Of a stretch of 64,000 nt of DNA, positions 52,310 through 60,586 are shown in pieces; position 1 is the first letter of the stretch; every line of letters starts with the position of its first letter. The DNA comes from Lolliginicoccus lacisalsi (GTDB lineage Bacteria > Actinomycetota > Actinomycetes > Mycobacteriales > Mycobacteriaceae): the NCBI RefSeq assembly GCF_014841105.1, contig NZ_JACYWE010000005.1, positions 62,001-126,000 of the forward strand, read 5' to 3'. The position numbers and the translations under genes were made by a program. Below the pieces are notes generated by a model. That model was not told the origin of the DNA, made no database searches, and saw only the letters and a list, made by a program, of their open reading frames with translations.

Positions 52310-53194
52310 TCAGCTCGCGATCTGCGCGCGCGGTACGCCCGCCCCGGCCGTGTCGGCGAGGAAGGGCTGGACCGCGGCATGGAAGGCCACCGGGTCGTCG
52401 AGGTGCGGGAAGTGCCCGGCGTCCTCGAGGATGACGGCCTCGGCGTGGGGCATGACCTCGCGGTTCTGCTCGGCGTGCAGGATGGGGATCATGTTGTCGT
52501 GGCGTCCCCAGATGACCATCGCGGGGATGTGCCGGTAGTCGGGGAAGTGCTTGACGGCGCAGATGGTCTGGCCGAGCGGGCCAATGACGCCCCGGGTGAT
52601 GCGCAGGAACGCGCGGCGGGCGTCGCGGTCGGCCACGCTGCCGAAAGTGCGCCAGATCTCCAGCGTGCTCGGGCTCGCGGAGATCGGTCGGCCCAGCATG
52701 GCGGCGAGCCGTGCGGCCGTCCCGGCGAGGCCGCGCAGCAGCGGGGAGGCGAGCACGGGAAGGACGAGCTCGCTGCCGGGCAGGCTCGCCGCGCGCAGCA
52801 GGAGGCTCACCTCGGGGCCGAGGCCGCCGCTGCTGACGAGGCAGAGGCGCTGGACGCGCTCGGGGAACAGGTACAGCATCTGCATGCAGACGCCGCCTCC
52901 GTAGGAGTGCCCCACCACGGGGGCGCTGTCGATGCCGAGGTGGTCCATGAGGTCGCGGATGCTCGCCGCGTGGGCGCTGAGCGTGTAGTCGCCCGGGTTC
53001 TTGTCGGAGGCTCCGCAGCCGTAGAGGTCGACGGCGATGACCCGGAAATCCTCGGCGAGCCAGCTGATCTGCTCGCCCCAGGACGCGTGGGAGCCGAGCA
53101 GCCCGTGGACGAGGATGATCGGGGTGCCTTCGCCGGTGTCGACATAGCGGAGCGCGTCGCCGTGGAATGCCACGGCCTTCAGGGTGTGCTTCAT
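52310..53194 (-). CDS. alpha/beta hydrolase
   Basis: 294 residues. PIILVHGLLGSHASWGEQIS, DLYGCGASDKNPGDYTLSAH, the nucleophile VVGHSYGGGVCMQML (GHSYGG), WGRHDNMIP (acid) and LEDAGHFPHLDDP (histidine) define a complete catalytic triad. It resembles mycobacterial lipolytic or meta-cleavage-type hydrolases. AGGAACCCCC before ATG 53194. The upstream region contains a long palindrome and a divergent secreted protein gene. Confidence 0.87.
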   Translation of the reverse strand: MKHTLKAVAFHGDALRYVDTGEGTPIILVHGLLGSHASWGEQISWLAEDFRVIAVDLYGCGASDKNPGDYTLSAHAASIRDLMDHLGIDSAPVVGHSYGGGVCMQMLYLFPERVQRLCLVSSGGLGPEVSLLLRAASLPGSELVLPVLASPLLRGLAGTAARLAAMLGRPISASPSTLEIWRTFGSVADRDARRAFLRITRGVIGPLGQTICAVKHFPDYRHIPAMVIWGRHDNMIPILHAEQNREVMPHAEAVILEDAGHFPHLDDPVAFHAAVQPFLADTAGAGVPRAQIAS

Positions 53195-53216
53195 TGGGGG
53201 TTCCTGTCCTGTTGCG

Positions 53217-53259
53217 CTATCGCGCGTGATCAGGTGTGAACTTTCCTGAGGCGCGATAG
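53217..53259. promoter_or_regulatory. nested palindrome upstream of the hydrolase
   Basis: Outer arms CTATCGCGC (53217-53225) and GCGCGATAG (53251-53259) are perfect over 9 bp; inner arms TCAGG (53230-53234) and CCTGA (53245-53249) nest within. It lies 23-65 bp before the hydrolase start. The CTATCGCG core recalls family C but the rest differs, so an operator or a distant repeat copy are both possible. Confidence 0.45.
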
Positions 53260-53482
53260 TTTTCCTAGCTGCACTAAATGCGAATGTACCTTGATCCGCG
53301 TTGAGTGCACAAGTGTTCACTGATCGGTCGGCGTGGCCGAGCATTCCTGCGATCCGGCCACCGTTTGGCATCGGTTGCGCAAACCCGGGCCCGCCACCGC
53401 CGAGGGGGTCGCGGATCCCGTCTATCGTCCCGCCATAGGCGTTCATCGACCGCTCCCGCGGCAGCACCAAGGATGGGATCCC

Positions 53483-54118
53483 ATGAAGCACCTCGAGCAA
53501 CGCACGCGTTCCGCGCTCGCCCTCGCCGCCGCCAGCGGCCTCGCCCTCGCCATGCCCGCGCTCGCCCTCGCCGAGCCGGTCGCGCAGCCTGGCCCCGGAC
53601 CCGCCGGGGCGCCGCTTCCGGGGGAATGCACGCCCGGCGAGGAGCAGGTCGTCTGCGTCTTCGACGCGCCCGGCCGGCACGCCCTGGAGGTCCCCGCCGA
53701 GTTCGCGTCCGCGATGATCGTCGCGACGGGAGCACACGCCACGGATCCGGCCTCCGGCGAGATCCTGGACCTCGCGGCCACCGCGACGAGCACCTTCACC
53801 GAGCTGTCCGGCATCCTGCGCGTGTTCGTCGCCACCCCCGGCGAGGGCGGCGCCTCCGCGGTGCACACCGAGGCCATCGACCGGGACGCCCGCTTCCTCG
53901 TCGCGGGCGGCGGGAACCCGCTGAGCAGCACTTATGCGGACGGAGCAACCTCGTCCGAGGAGGCCGACGCGCCACAGGTGATCATCATCCTTGGCGCCGA
54001 GGCGCCAGCGGGCGCTGCTCCGGCCGGGGGTGCCGCCTCGGCGACGGAGTGCCCCGGCCTGTGCATCGAGGCCACGGCGGAGCAGATCTACGAGGCGATC
54101 ACCACCTTCACCCGCTGA
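53483..54118 (+). CDS. secreted hypothetical protein
   Basis: 211 residues. MKHLEQRTRSALALAAASGL opens a clear signal peptide with cleavage near ALA-EPV (residue 30). The mature protein has a proline/glycine-rich start, a Cys pair (GECTPGEEQVVCVF), a small folded region, an alanine/glycine-rich low-complexity stretch (AEAPAGAAPAGGAAS), and a second Cys pair (ECPGLCIEAT). No recognised family. AAGGATGGGATCCC is the ribosome site. Probably exported and disulfide-bonded. Confidence 0.75.
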   Translation: MKHLEQRTRSALALAAASGLALAMPALALAEPVAQPGPGPAGAPLPGECTPGEEQVVCVFDAPGRHALEVPAEFASAMIVATGAHATDPASGEILDLAATATSTFTELSGILRVFVATPGEGGASAVHTEAIDRDARFLVAGGGNPLSSTYADGATSSEEADAPQVIIILGAEAPAGAAPAGGAASATECPGLCIEATAEQIYEAITTFTR

Positions 54119-54165
54119 GGCGGGGCCGGGCCGGAGCGGGGGCTGTTCCGCGACGGCGGCGCTGG

Positions 54166-54768
54166 CTAGTCGTACTTGTTGTCGAGCTGCCACATCACGT
54201 ACAGGCCGAGGCCGACGATGATGATGAACGCGCTCGAGGGCATGGTGGGGCCGAGCATGGCGCCGCCGAACGGCTGGGCGAGCAGGATCACCCAGGTGCA
54301 CACCGCGAGGATGAGCGTGATCGATAGCCCGATCGGATTGACGTGCGGCCGCCCCGGCAATCCGCTGGCGTGGAGGTCGAGGTGCAGGGTGGTGCTCCGG
54401 GACCGCGCGCGGCGCGCCTTGGCGCGCCGCTCGGCGAGGGCGGCGGCGGCAGCGGCCTTGCGCGGATCCTCGGCGGTCCTCGGTCGCTGCGCGCGCCCGG
54501 CCCACGGCCAGCGCTTGGCACTCCGGGCGGGGGTGGCGCGCTCGCGGCGGGCGGTATCCCGGTAGCCGCTGCGGTACTCGTCGATGCGCTGGGGCCTGTG
54601 CGCGCGCGGGGAGCCCGCCCGGCCGGGAGCGGGGACGCGCGCGGGCAGGGGCGGCAGGCCGCGGCTGGGCGGCGGGGACGCGCGCCGGCCCGCGGTGGCG
54701 CGATGGGAGGTGGTCGAGCGGGCGTCGCGCTGGCGCCGGCCCGGGGCGTGGTGGTGTTGGCGATCCAT
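54166..54768 (-). CDS. membrane protein with long arginine-rich N-terminus
   Basis: 200 residues. The first 125 are highly basic and probably disordered (arginine, proline and alanine rich, with AAAAAALAERRAKARRARS). Two membrane helices end the protein: PIGLSITLILAVCTWVILLA (around 144-163) and AFIIIVGLGLYVMWQL (around 179-194), with an outside or inside loop between. The basic N-terminus suggests cytosolic interaction with nucleic acid or lipid head groups. No family recognised. A CTAAAG-N5-CTTTAG palindrome lies just upstream. Confidence 0.6.
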   Translation of the reverse strand: MDRQHHHAPGRRQRDARSTTSHRATAGRRASPPPSRGLPPLPARVPAPGRAGSPRAHRPQRIDEYRSGYRDTARRERATPARSAKRWPWAGRAQRPRTAEDPRKAAAAAALAERRAKARRARSRSTTLHLDLHASGLPGRPHVNPIGLSITLILAVCTWVILLAQPFGGAMLGPTMPSSAFIIIVGLGLYVMWQLDNKYD

Positions 54769-54787
54769 GCTCCACGTCCTCCCTGGG

Positions 54788-54804
54788 CTAAAGGTCTACT
54801 TTAG
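54788..54804. promoter_or_regulatory. palindrome upstream of the basic membrane protein
   Basis: CTAAAG-GTCTA-CTTTAG (54788-54804) has perfect 6-bp arms, 20 bp before the start at 54768. The adjoining TTTAGGTTTATC resembles half an iron box, but the full consensus is not met. Confidence 0.35.
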
Positions 54805-54927
54805 GTTTATCGTAGGGCGCTGCCGGGCAGGCCGTCGCGTGTTGGTACGTAATCTTGATCACCCCGTTGCCGCGAGCCTGGCGCGTCGCCCGCCGCGGCA
54901 TGCTGCGAGGATGCGAATCCGCGGGAA

Positions 54928-54946
54928 TTAGGGTTGACTTGCCTAA
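54928..54946 (+). promoter_or_regulatory. IdeR/DtxR-like iron box
   Basis: TTAGGGTTGACTTGCCTAA (54928-54946) matches 15 of 19 positions of the IdeR consensus TWAGGTWAGSCTWACCTWA, including both TTAGG/CCTAA ends. It also contains TTGACT, a -35-like element, and ends two bases before the ABC transporter GTG. Iron-loaded IdeR would repress the operon. Confidence 0.6.
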
Positions 54947-54948
54947 CT

Positions 54949-56706
54949 GTGGCGACCACGCAGCACGATACCCAGCCCGCGCCCCCGGCCAGCGACGCCG
55001 GGGCCGCTCCCGCGCCAGCGGCAACGGCAGCGCGCGGGAGCGATTCCCGCCTGCTCGCGAGAGCGCTCTCCCGGCACCGCTGGCCCCTGGTCGGCGCCAC
55101 CGTGCTCGTCAGCCTCCACCAGGCCGCCGAGGCGACCGTGCCGATCGCCATCGGCATCATCGTCGACCGGGCGATCGCGAGCGGCGACATCCGGTTCCTC
55201 GTCCTCGCGCTCGCTGCCCTCGGGGCACTGTTCCTGGTTCTCACTTTTTCGTGGCGGTTCGGCGCGCGCATCGTCGTCAGCGCAGTGCAGCGCGAGGCCC
55301 ACGCCCTGCGCGTCGAGGTCGCGGGGCGCATCCTCGACCCGCGCGGCATCCGCGCACCGCTCAAGGCCGGCGAGCTCACCACCATCTCCACCACCGACGC
55401 CGACAACACCGCCTGGTTCCTCGACCTCATCCCCCGGGCCGTCGCCGCCCTCACCGCGCTCGCCATCATCTCCGCGGCCCTGCTGGTCACCACGCTGCCG
55501 CTGGGCCTGATCGTGCTGCTCGGCACGCCCGCGATCATGGGACTCGTCCAGCTTGGCTCCCCCGCCCTCATCCGGCGCACCGAGCAGCAGCAGGACTGCG
55601 TCGGCCAGGCGACATCCACCGCTACCGACGTGGTCACCGGCATGCGCCCCCTGCGCGGCATCGGCGCCGAGGCCAGCGCCACCGCCCTGTTCGACCGGCG
55701 CAGCCAGGCCGCCCTCGCTGCCCGGCTGCGCGCCGCCCGCGCGCACAGCCTCGTCACCGCGCTCGGCGTGACCGCCAGCGCGCTGCTCGCCGTCGGCGTC
55801 GTCGGCGGCGCTGGCTGGATGGCACTGACCGGGACGCTCACCCCGGGCGAGCTGATCATCGTGGCGGGCCTCGCGCAGTTCCTCCTCGAGCCGCTCGGGC
55901 TGCTCGCATCGATCCCGCCGATGCTCGCCGCCTCGCGCGGGTCCGCCCGCCGCATTGCGCTCGTCCTCGACGCGCCCTTCGCCGCCCCGCCAGGCCCCGG
56001 CAGCGCCCCGCCACCCGTCGGCACAAGCCTGGCCCTGCGCGGAGTCTCGCACCACGGCCTTTCGGGCATCGACCTCGCCATCGGCGCGGGCGAGCATGTC
56101 GCGGTCTTCGCGCACCACCCTGGCGATGCCGACGCTCTCGCGGCGCTGCTCTCCAGCCACGCGCCCGAGCGCGGCAGCCTGCTCATCGACGGCACCGATA
56201 TCGCCCGCCTGGGGCTCGCGCAGGCACGCAGCGCCCTGATCGTCGAGCCCCACCACACCGAGCTGTTCGCCGGAACCATCCGCGACAACATCACCCTCGG
56301 CCGGGAAGGCGTCGATCTCGACATGGTGCTCGCGGCCTCGGCTGCCGCCGACGTCGTTGCTGCCCATCCCGAGGGGCTCGGCCATGCGGTCGCTGATCGT
56401 GGCGCCACGTTGTCCGGGGGGCAGCGCCAGCGGCTCGCCCTCGCCCGCGCGCTGCACGCCGATCCCCCCATCCTGGTGCTGCACGATCCCACCACCGCCG
56501 TGGATGCCGTCACCGAGCAATCCATCGCCACCGGCATCCGGGCGCTGCGCGCGGGACGTACCACCGTGACCATCACCCGCAGCCCTGCCTTGCTGGCCGC
56601 CGCTCATCGCGTTGTCGAGGTGCGCGACGGGCGGGTGGCATCGATCGCGACGCATTCCTGGCTGATGCAGCACGAACCGGCCTACCGCGCGGAGGTGGCC
56701 CGATGA
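54949..56706 (+). CDS. ABC exporter half-transporter with degenerate ATP site, subunit 1
   Basis: 585 residues: a proline/alanine-rich N-terminus, six membrane helices (about residues 45-310), and a nucleotide-binding domain. The domain has lost most ATP-site residues. The Walker A position reads VAVFAHHPGDADAL with no GKS/T (around 385-398), the Q-loop glutamine is Glu (IVEPHH), Walker B reads ILVLHDPTT, and the H-loop His is missing (TVTITRSPAL). The signature LSGGQRQRLALAR (from residue 488) is perfect. It therefore should donate only the signature to a heterodimer. The partner gene overlaps by four bases. An iron box precedes it, suggesting a siderophore or heme-related substrate. Confidence 0.85.
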   Translation: MATTQHDTQPAPPASDAGAAPAPAATAARGSDSRLLARALSRHRWPLVGATVLVSLHQAAEATVPIAIGIIVDRAIASGDIRFLVLALAALGALFLVLTFSWRFGARIVVSAVQREAHALRVEVAGRILDPRGIRAPLKAGELTTISTTDADNTAWFLDLIPRAVAALTALAIISAALLVTTLPLGLIVLLGTPAIMGLVQLGSPALIRRTEQQQDCVGQATSTATDVVTGMRPLRGIGAEASATALFDRRSQAALAARLRAARAHSLVTALGVTASALLAVGVVGGAGWMALTGTLTPGELIIVAGLAQFLLEPLGLLASIPPMLAASRGSARRIALVLDAPFAAPPGPGSAPPPVGTSLALRGVSHHGLSGIDLAIGAGEHVAVFAHHPGDADALAALLSSHAPERGSLLIDGTDIARLGLAQARSALIVEPHHTELFAGTIRDNITLGREGVDLDMVLAASAAADVVAAHPEGLGHAVADRGATLSGGQRQRLALARALHADPPILVLHDPTTAVDAVTEQSIATGIRALRAGRTTVTITRSPALLAAAHRVVEVRDGRVASIATHSWLMQHEPAYRAEVAR

Positions 56707-58466
56707 GCGAGCAGCACCTCCTGCCCATTGCCCCGCCCCGCACGACCGCGCGCTGGCTGGGCACAGCGCTGCGCGCGCGGTGGCGGGCCGGGGCGCTCGC
56801 GCTGCTCGCCTCCCTCGGCGCGACCATCGCCGCCATCGTACCCGTGCTCGTGCTCGGCATCCTCGTCGACGCCGTGCGGGACGGGGCAGCGGGCACGCGC
56901 ATCGCCCCCTGCATCGCGATCCTCGTGGTGGCCGCGCTGATGGCGGGAAGCCTCGCCGGGGTCTCCTACTACCTCGTCGCGCGGCTCGGCGAGACCATCC
57001 TCGCGCAGCTGCGGGAGCGGTTCGTCGCGACGGTCCTGCGCCTGCCGCTCGCCGCGCTCGATGCCAGCGGCTGGGGGGATGTGCTCTCCCGGTCCGGCGA
57101 TGATGTCGCCACCATCGGCAAGGCCGTCACGCAGGTGGTGCCCAATCTCGTGACGGCGGTGCTGATGGTCATCCTCAGCATCGGTGCGATGTTCGGCCTC
57201 GACTGGCGGCTCGGCCTTACCGGCCTGGTCGCGATCCCCATGTACTGGCTGGCTCTGCGGTTCTACCTGCCGCGCTCGGGGCCGATGTACCGGGCGGAGC
57301 GGATCGCGATGGGCGAGCGCTCCGAGGCGCTGGTCAGCAGCATCCACGCCGCGCGAACGGTGCGGGCCTACCAGCTCGAGGCCCGCCAGGTGGGGCAGAT
57401 CGACGCGGGATCGGCGCGGGCGCGCGACCTGTCGATCTCGGTGTTCGGCCTGTTCACCCGCATGGTGGGCCGGGGCAACCGGGCCGAGTTCACCGGGCTC
57501 GCCAGCATCCTCGCGGTCGGGTTCCTGCTCGTCGATGCCGGTGAGGTGACGGTCGGGCAGACCGCCGCGGCGGCGCTGCTGTTCCATCGGTTGTTCAACC
57601 CGATCGGCCTGGTTCTGTGGACTTTCGATGACATGCAATCAGCGACCGCGAGCCTCGCCCGCCTCGTCGGGGTGATCACCCACCCCGACGCGGTGCCCGC
57701 CCCGTCTCCCGAGCGGCTGGCGGGCGAGCATCGCGTCGAGCTCACCGGGATCCACCATTCCTATGACGGCGCGCACGAGGTGCTCCATGGCATCACGGTG
57801 AGCATCCCCGACGGCCAGCGGGTGGCGCTCGTCGGCGCCACTGGCGCGGGCAAGTCCACGCTCGCGCAGATCGCGGCGGGCAGCCATCCGCCGACGCGCG
57901 GCTCGGTGACCATCGGCGGGCAGCCTGTCGAGAGCCTTGGTGACCGCCTGCGCGAGGTGGTGGCGATCCTCAGCCAGGAGGTGCATGTCTTCACTGGCAC
58001 CATCGCCGACGATGTGCGCCTCGCCGACCCGACGGCCACTGATGATCAAGTGGTCGAGGTCCTTGACCGCGCCGGGGCGATGGACTGGGTCCTGGCATTG
58101 CCGCTGGGCCTGGCCACCGAGGTTGGCGAGCACGGGCATCGGCTCACCGCCGCGCAGGCCCAGCAGCTCGCGCTCGCCCGGCTCATGCTCGCCGATCCCC
58201 CTGTCGTCGTGCTCGACGAGGCCACCGCGGAGGCCGGCAGCGCGGGGGCGCGCGTCCTCGAGGCCGCCGCGCTGGAGGCCTGCGCGGGGCGCACCGCGCT
58301 GATCGTCGCGCACCGCCTCAACCAGGCCCAGTCGGCAGATCGCGTCATCGTTCTCGACCAGGGGCGCATCGTCGAGGAAGGCACCCACGCGGAGTTGCTT
58401 GCCCGCTCCGGGGCCTATGCGCGATTGTGGGCGGCCTGGGCCGGCGCTGGGACGGGCGCCGGATGA
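56703..58466 (+). CDS. ABC exporter half-transporter, catalytic subunit 2
   Basis: 587 residues. Six membrane helices (about 25-320) precede a nucleotide-binding domain with intact Walker A (GATGAGKST, residues 378-386), Q-loop (AILSQEVHVFTGTI), Walker B with catalytic glutamate (VVVLDEATAEAG) and H-loop (LIVAHRLNQ). Its signature motif is degenerate: LTAAQAQQLALAR (from residue 481) in place of LSGGQ. It is the exact complement of subunit 1, so one competent composite ATP site would form. Start overlaps the stop of subunit 1 (ATGA), so production is coupled. Substrate unknown. Confidence 0.87.
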   Translation: MSEQHLLPIAPPRTTARWLGTALRARWRAGALALLASLGATIAAIVPVLVLGILVDAVRDGAAGTRIAPCIAILVVAALMAGSLAGVSYYLVARLGETILAQLRERFVATVLRLPLAALDASGWGDVLSRSGDDVATIGKAVTQVVPNLVTAVLMVILSIGAMFGLDWRLGLTGLVAIPMYWLALRFYLPRSGPMYRAERIAMGERSEALVSSIHAARTVRAYQLEARQVGQIDAGSARARDLSISVFGLFTRMVGRGNRAEFTGLASILAVGFLLVDAGEVTVGQTAAAALLFHRLFNPIGLVLWTFDDMQSATASLARLVGVITHPDAVPAPSPERLAGEHRVELTGIHHSYDGAHEVLHGITVSIPDGQRVALVGATGAGKSTLAQIAAGSHPPTRGSVTIGGQPVESLGDRLREVVAILSQEVHVFTGTIADDVRLADPTATDDQVVEVLDRAGAMDWVLALPLGLATEVGEHGHRLTAAQAQQLALARLMLADPPVVVLDEATAEAGSAGARVLEAAALEACAGRTALIVAHRLNQAQSADRVIVLDQGRIVEEGTHAELLARSGAYARLWAAWAGAGTGAG

Positions 58467-58502
58467 GCCGCCACGGGGCGGCTGCCTGGTGGCGCGGAGC
58501 GA

Positions 58503-58515
58503 TAAGCTAGCACTC
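58503..58515 (+). promoter_or_regulatory. possible leaderless promoter for GNAT-NUDIX gene
   Basis: TAAGCT (58503-58508, TANNNT) lies seven bases before the GTG at 58516, with no Shine-Dalgarno. This favours the GTG over the ATG at 58531. Confidence 0.4.
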
Positions 58516-59568
58516 GTGGGCGCAGAATCGATGGAGCAGCAGCAACCCCCGGTGCTCACCGATGGGGTGGTGACGCTGCGGCCGTGGCGCGACAGCGACA
58601 TCGAGGTGGCGCTGCGCGGCCATGATGGCGAGGCTCACCGCTGGATCGGCGAGCCCGATTCGAGGCGCATCGCTGATGCCCCGCGCGAGGCCGCCGAGGC
58701 ATTCCGAGCGGGCGAGCTGCTCTCCCTGGTCATCGAGCACGAGGAGCTGCCCGTTGGGTATGTGGAGGTCCGGCGCGCCGCCGACCGGACCGGCGAGCTG
58801 ACCTGGATGCTGTTCGCGGGCAACCGGGGCCGTGGCCTGGCCACCCGCGCGCTCGCGCTGCTCGCCGAGTATGCCTTCGACAGCCTGGGCTACGCGCGCC
58901 TGCAGGCGCACGTCGATCCCGACGATGCACGCTCGATCCGGCTGGCCACCCGCGCAGGGATGCGCCGCGAGGGCACCTTGCGGCAGGGCGCGATCCGGGC
59001 GGGCGAGGAGACCGGCGCGGCCGGGCGGCTGCGCGATGCCGTGGTGCTCGCGCGCCTCGCCGATGACCGGCCCCTCTATGACCCGGCTGGCTTCCGGGAG
59101 ATCCTCAACGCGTTCCTGCCCCGCAAGCGCGCCATCTCGCAGCTGATCGTCCGCGACGAGCAGGGGCGGGTGCTGCTGTGCCAGCTCACCTACAAGCGGG
59201 ACTGGGACCTGCCCGGCGGTGTCGTGGAGGTCGGCGAGTCCCCGCATCTCGCCGCGGGCCGCGAGGCCGAGGAGGAGCTCGGTGTCGCGCTGCAGGCAGG
59301 CCCCCTGGTGCTCACCGATTGGCTCCCGCCCTGGGGCGGCTGGGACGATGCGGTGTGCCTGGTGTTCGACGGCGGCATCCATGACAGCAGCATCGTCGAG
59401 CAGATGGTGCTCGAGGCCAAGGAGATCCGCGGCGCCCAGTTCTGCAGCATCGAGCAGGTGCGGCGGGTGTGCGCCGATTACACCGCGCGACGCATCGAGG
59501 CCGCTCTCGCCGCGCTCGAGGGCACCGGCGCCCCGTACACGGAGTCCGGCCGCGCGCCCGGCGAGTGA
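58516..59568 (+). CDS. GNAT N-acetyltransferase fused to NUDIX hydrolase
   Basis: 350 residues (345 if the ATG at 58531 is used). The N-terminal GNAT domain has LRPWRDSDIEVALRGHDG and the acetyl-CoA loop LFAGNRGRGLATRALALLAE followed by ARLQAHVDPDDARSIRLATR. A NUDIX domain starts near residue 212, with an intact box GGVVEVGESPHLAAGREAEE then ELGV, meeting the GX5EX7REUXEEXGU rule. The two activities are joined in known actinobacterial fusions with no assigned pathway. A CsaA-like gene follows after 24 bp. Confidence 0.88.
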   Translation: MGAESMEQQQPPVLTDGVVTLRPWRDSDIEVALRGHDGEAHRWIGEPDSRRIADAPREAAEAFRAGELLSLVIEHEELPVGYVEVRRAADRTGELTWMLFAGNRGRGLATRALALLAEYAFDSLGYARLQAHVDPDDARSIRLATRAGMRREGTLRQGAIRAGEETGAAGRLRDAVVLARLADDRPLYDPAGFREILNAFLPRKRAISQLIVRDEQGRVLLCQLTYKRDWDLPGGVVEVGESPHLAAGREAEEELGVALQAGPLVLTDWLPPWGGWDDAVCLVFDGGIHDSSIVEQMVLEAKEIRGAQFCSIEQVRRVCADYTARRIEAALAALEGTGAPYTESGRAPGE

Positions 59569-59592
59569 GGGACGGACCACGAAGGAGCTCGC

Positions 59593-59934
59593 ATGGCGAT
59601 CGGTGGCGCTACCCTGGCTGACCTCGGGCCCGTCGAGGTGCGCATCGGCACGATCATCGAGGCCCGGCCCAACCCTCGCGCTCGCAAGCCCGCGCTGGTG
59701 CTACGCATCGATCTCGGGCCGCTGGGCATCCGCACGTCGAGCGCGCAGATCACCGACCTGTACGAGCCCGAGCAACTCATCGGCAAGCAGGTGGCGTGCG
59801 TGTGCAACCTCGAGCCCGTGCGGATCGCGGGCGTCAGGTCCGAGGTGCTCACCCTCGGCGCGTACCGCGAGGATGGCGCGGTGACGCTGGTGACGGTGGA
59901 CCATCCCTGCCCCGACGGCACCGTCCTCGCGTAG
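59593..59934 (+). CDS. csaA: tRNA-binding-domain protein (CsaA-like)
   Basis: 113 residues, the length of CsaA. It consists of one OB-fold tRNA-binding domain: VEVRIGTIIEARPNPRARKP, LVLRIDLGPLGIRTSSAQIT and KQVACVCNLEPVRIAGVRSE with the conserved VCNL(E)P. CsaA is proposed to be an export-related chaperone or to bind tRNA. It follows the GNAT-NUDIX gene on the same strand. GAAGGAGCTCGC is a good ribosome site. The PPOX gene converges four bases later. Confidence 0.85.
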   Translation: MAIGGATLADLGPVEVRIGTIIEARPNPRARKPALVLRIDLGPLGIRTSSAQITDLYEPEQLIGKQVACVCNLEPVRIAGVRSEVLTLGAYREDGAVTLVTVDHPCPDGTVLA

Positions 59935-59938
59935 CGGG

Positions 59939-60586
59939 CTACCCCGCCCGCAGCCGGTCCACCTCCGCCCGCAGCTGCTCCACCTCGCTGCGCAGCTCCA
60001 CGATCTCGGCGTGGTAGAGGCCGGAGAGCTCGGCGATGTAGTCGCGGTCGTAGAGGGGGACGATGCTGCGCGCGCAGTTCCAGTCGAACGCCTCGATGTC
60101 GAGGATGATGCTGCGCTCGGCCTGGGCGGTCATGCGGGTGGTGCCGATCGTCACGAGTCGCTCGAGCAGCCCCGGATCGGTGGCACGGTCGATGACGGTG
60201 GCGGTGCCGAGGAGCTTGAGGCGTTGCCGGCGTGGATGGTCGATGAGGATCAGCGCGGCCCGCCCGTTGTGCTCGATATTGCCGACGGAGGCGAACTGGG
60301 CGTTGCCGCGCAGGTCCGCGAAGCCGATGCGGTTGCCACCGAGGTGCTGCAGGAAGCCGCGCGGCCCGCTGCGGTACTGGATGTAGGGCCATCCGGCGGG
60401 GGTGATGGTGGCGAGGTGGAACTGGAACGCGCGGGCGAGGAAGACGAGCTCGCGGTCACTGAGTTCCTGCGGGCCGTCGTCGGGGCGCTCGAGGTGGGTG
60501 CCGTAGGCGACGTAGGAGCCGTTGCGGTGCTGGTGCTCGAGGGCGTGCTCGCCCAGGACGAGATGGTGGTAGCGGTTGTTGATCAT
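59939..60586 (-). CDS. pyridoxamine 5'-phosphate oxidase-like flavoprotein with coiled-coil tail
   Basis: 215 residues. A split-barrel flavin-binding fold of the PNPOx superfamily has FQFHLATITPAGWPYIQYRS (residues about 53-72), GNAQFASVGNIEHNGRAALI and PRRQRLKLLGTATVID. The C-terminus is a short coiled coil with heptad leucines (AEIVELRSEVEQLRAEVDRL), which could dimerise the protein. Flavin or F420 binding is plausible, but the substrate is unknown. The ATG at 60586 overlaps the stop of the upstream gene (TGATG), so it is the last gene of a three-gene minus-strand operon. Confidence 0.8.
   Translation of the reverse strand: MINNRYHHLVLGEHALEHQHRNGSYVAYGTHLERPDDGPQELSDRELVFLARAFQFHLATITPAGWPYIQYRSGPRGFLQHLGGNRIGFADLRGNAQFASVGNIEHNGRAALILIDHPRRQRLKLLGTATVIDRATDPGLLERLVTIGTTRMTAQAERSIILDIEAFDWNCARSIVPLYDRDYIAELSGLYHAEIVELRSEVEQLRAEVDRLRAG

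Noticed and set aside
48610-54118. Phage-defence island
   Set aside because: Only one nuclease-helicase is present, flanked by ordinary secreted proteins and a hydrolase; no restriction, toxin or abortive-infection gene.
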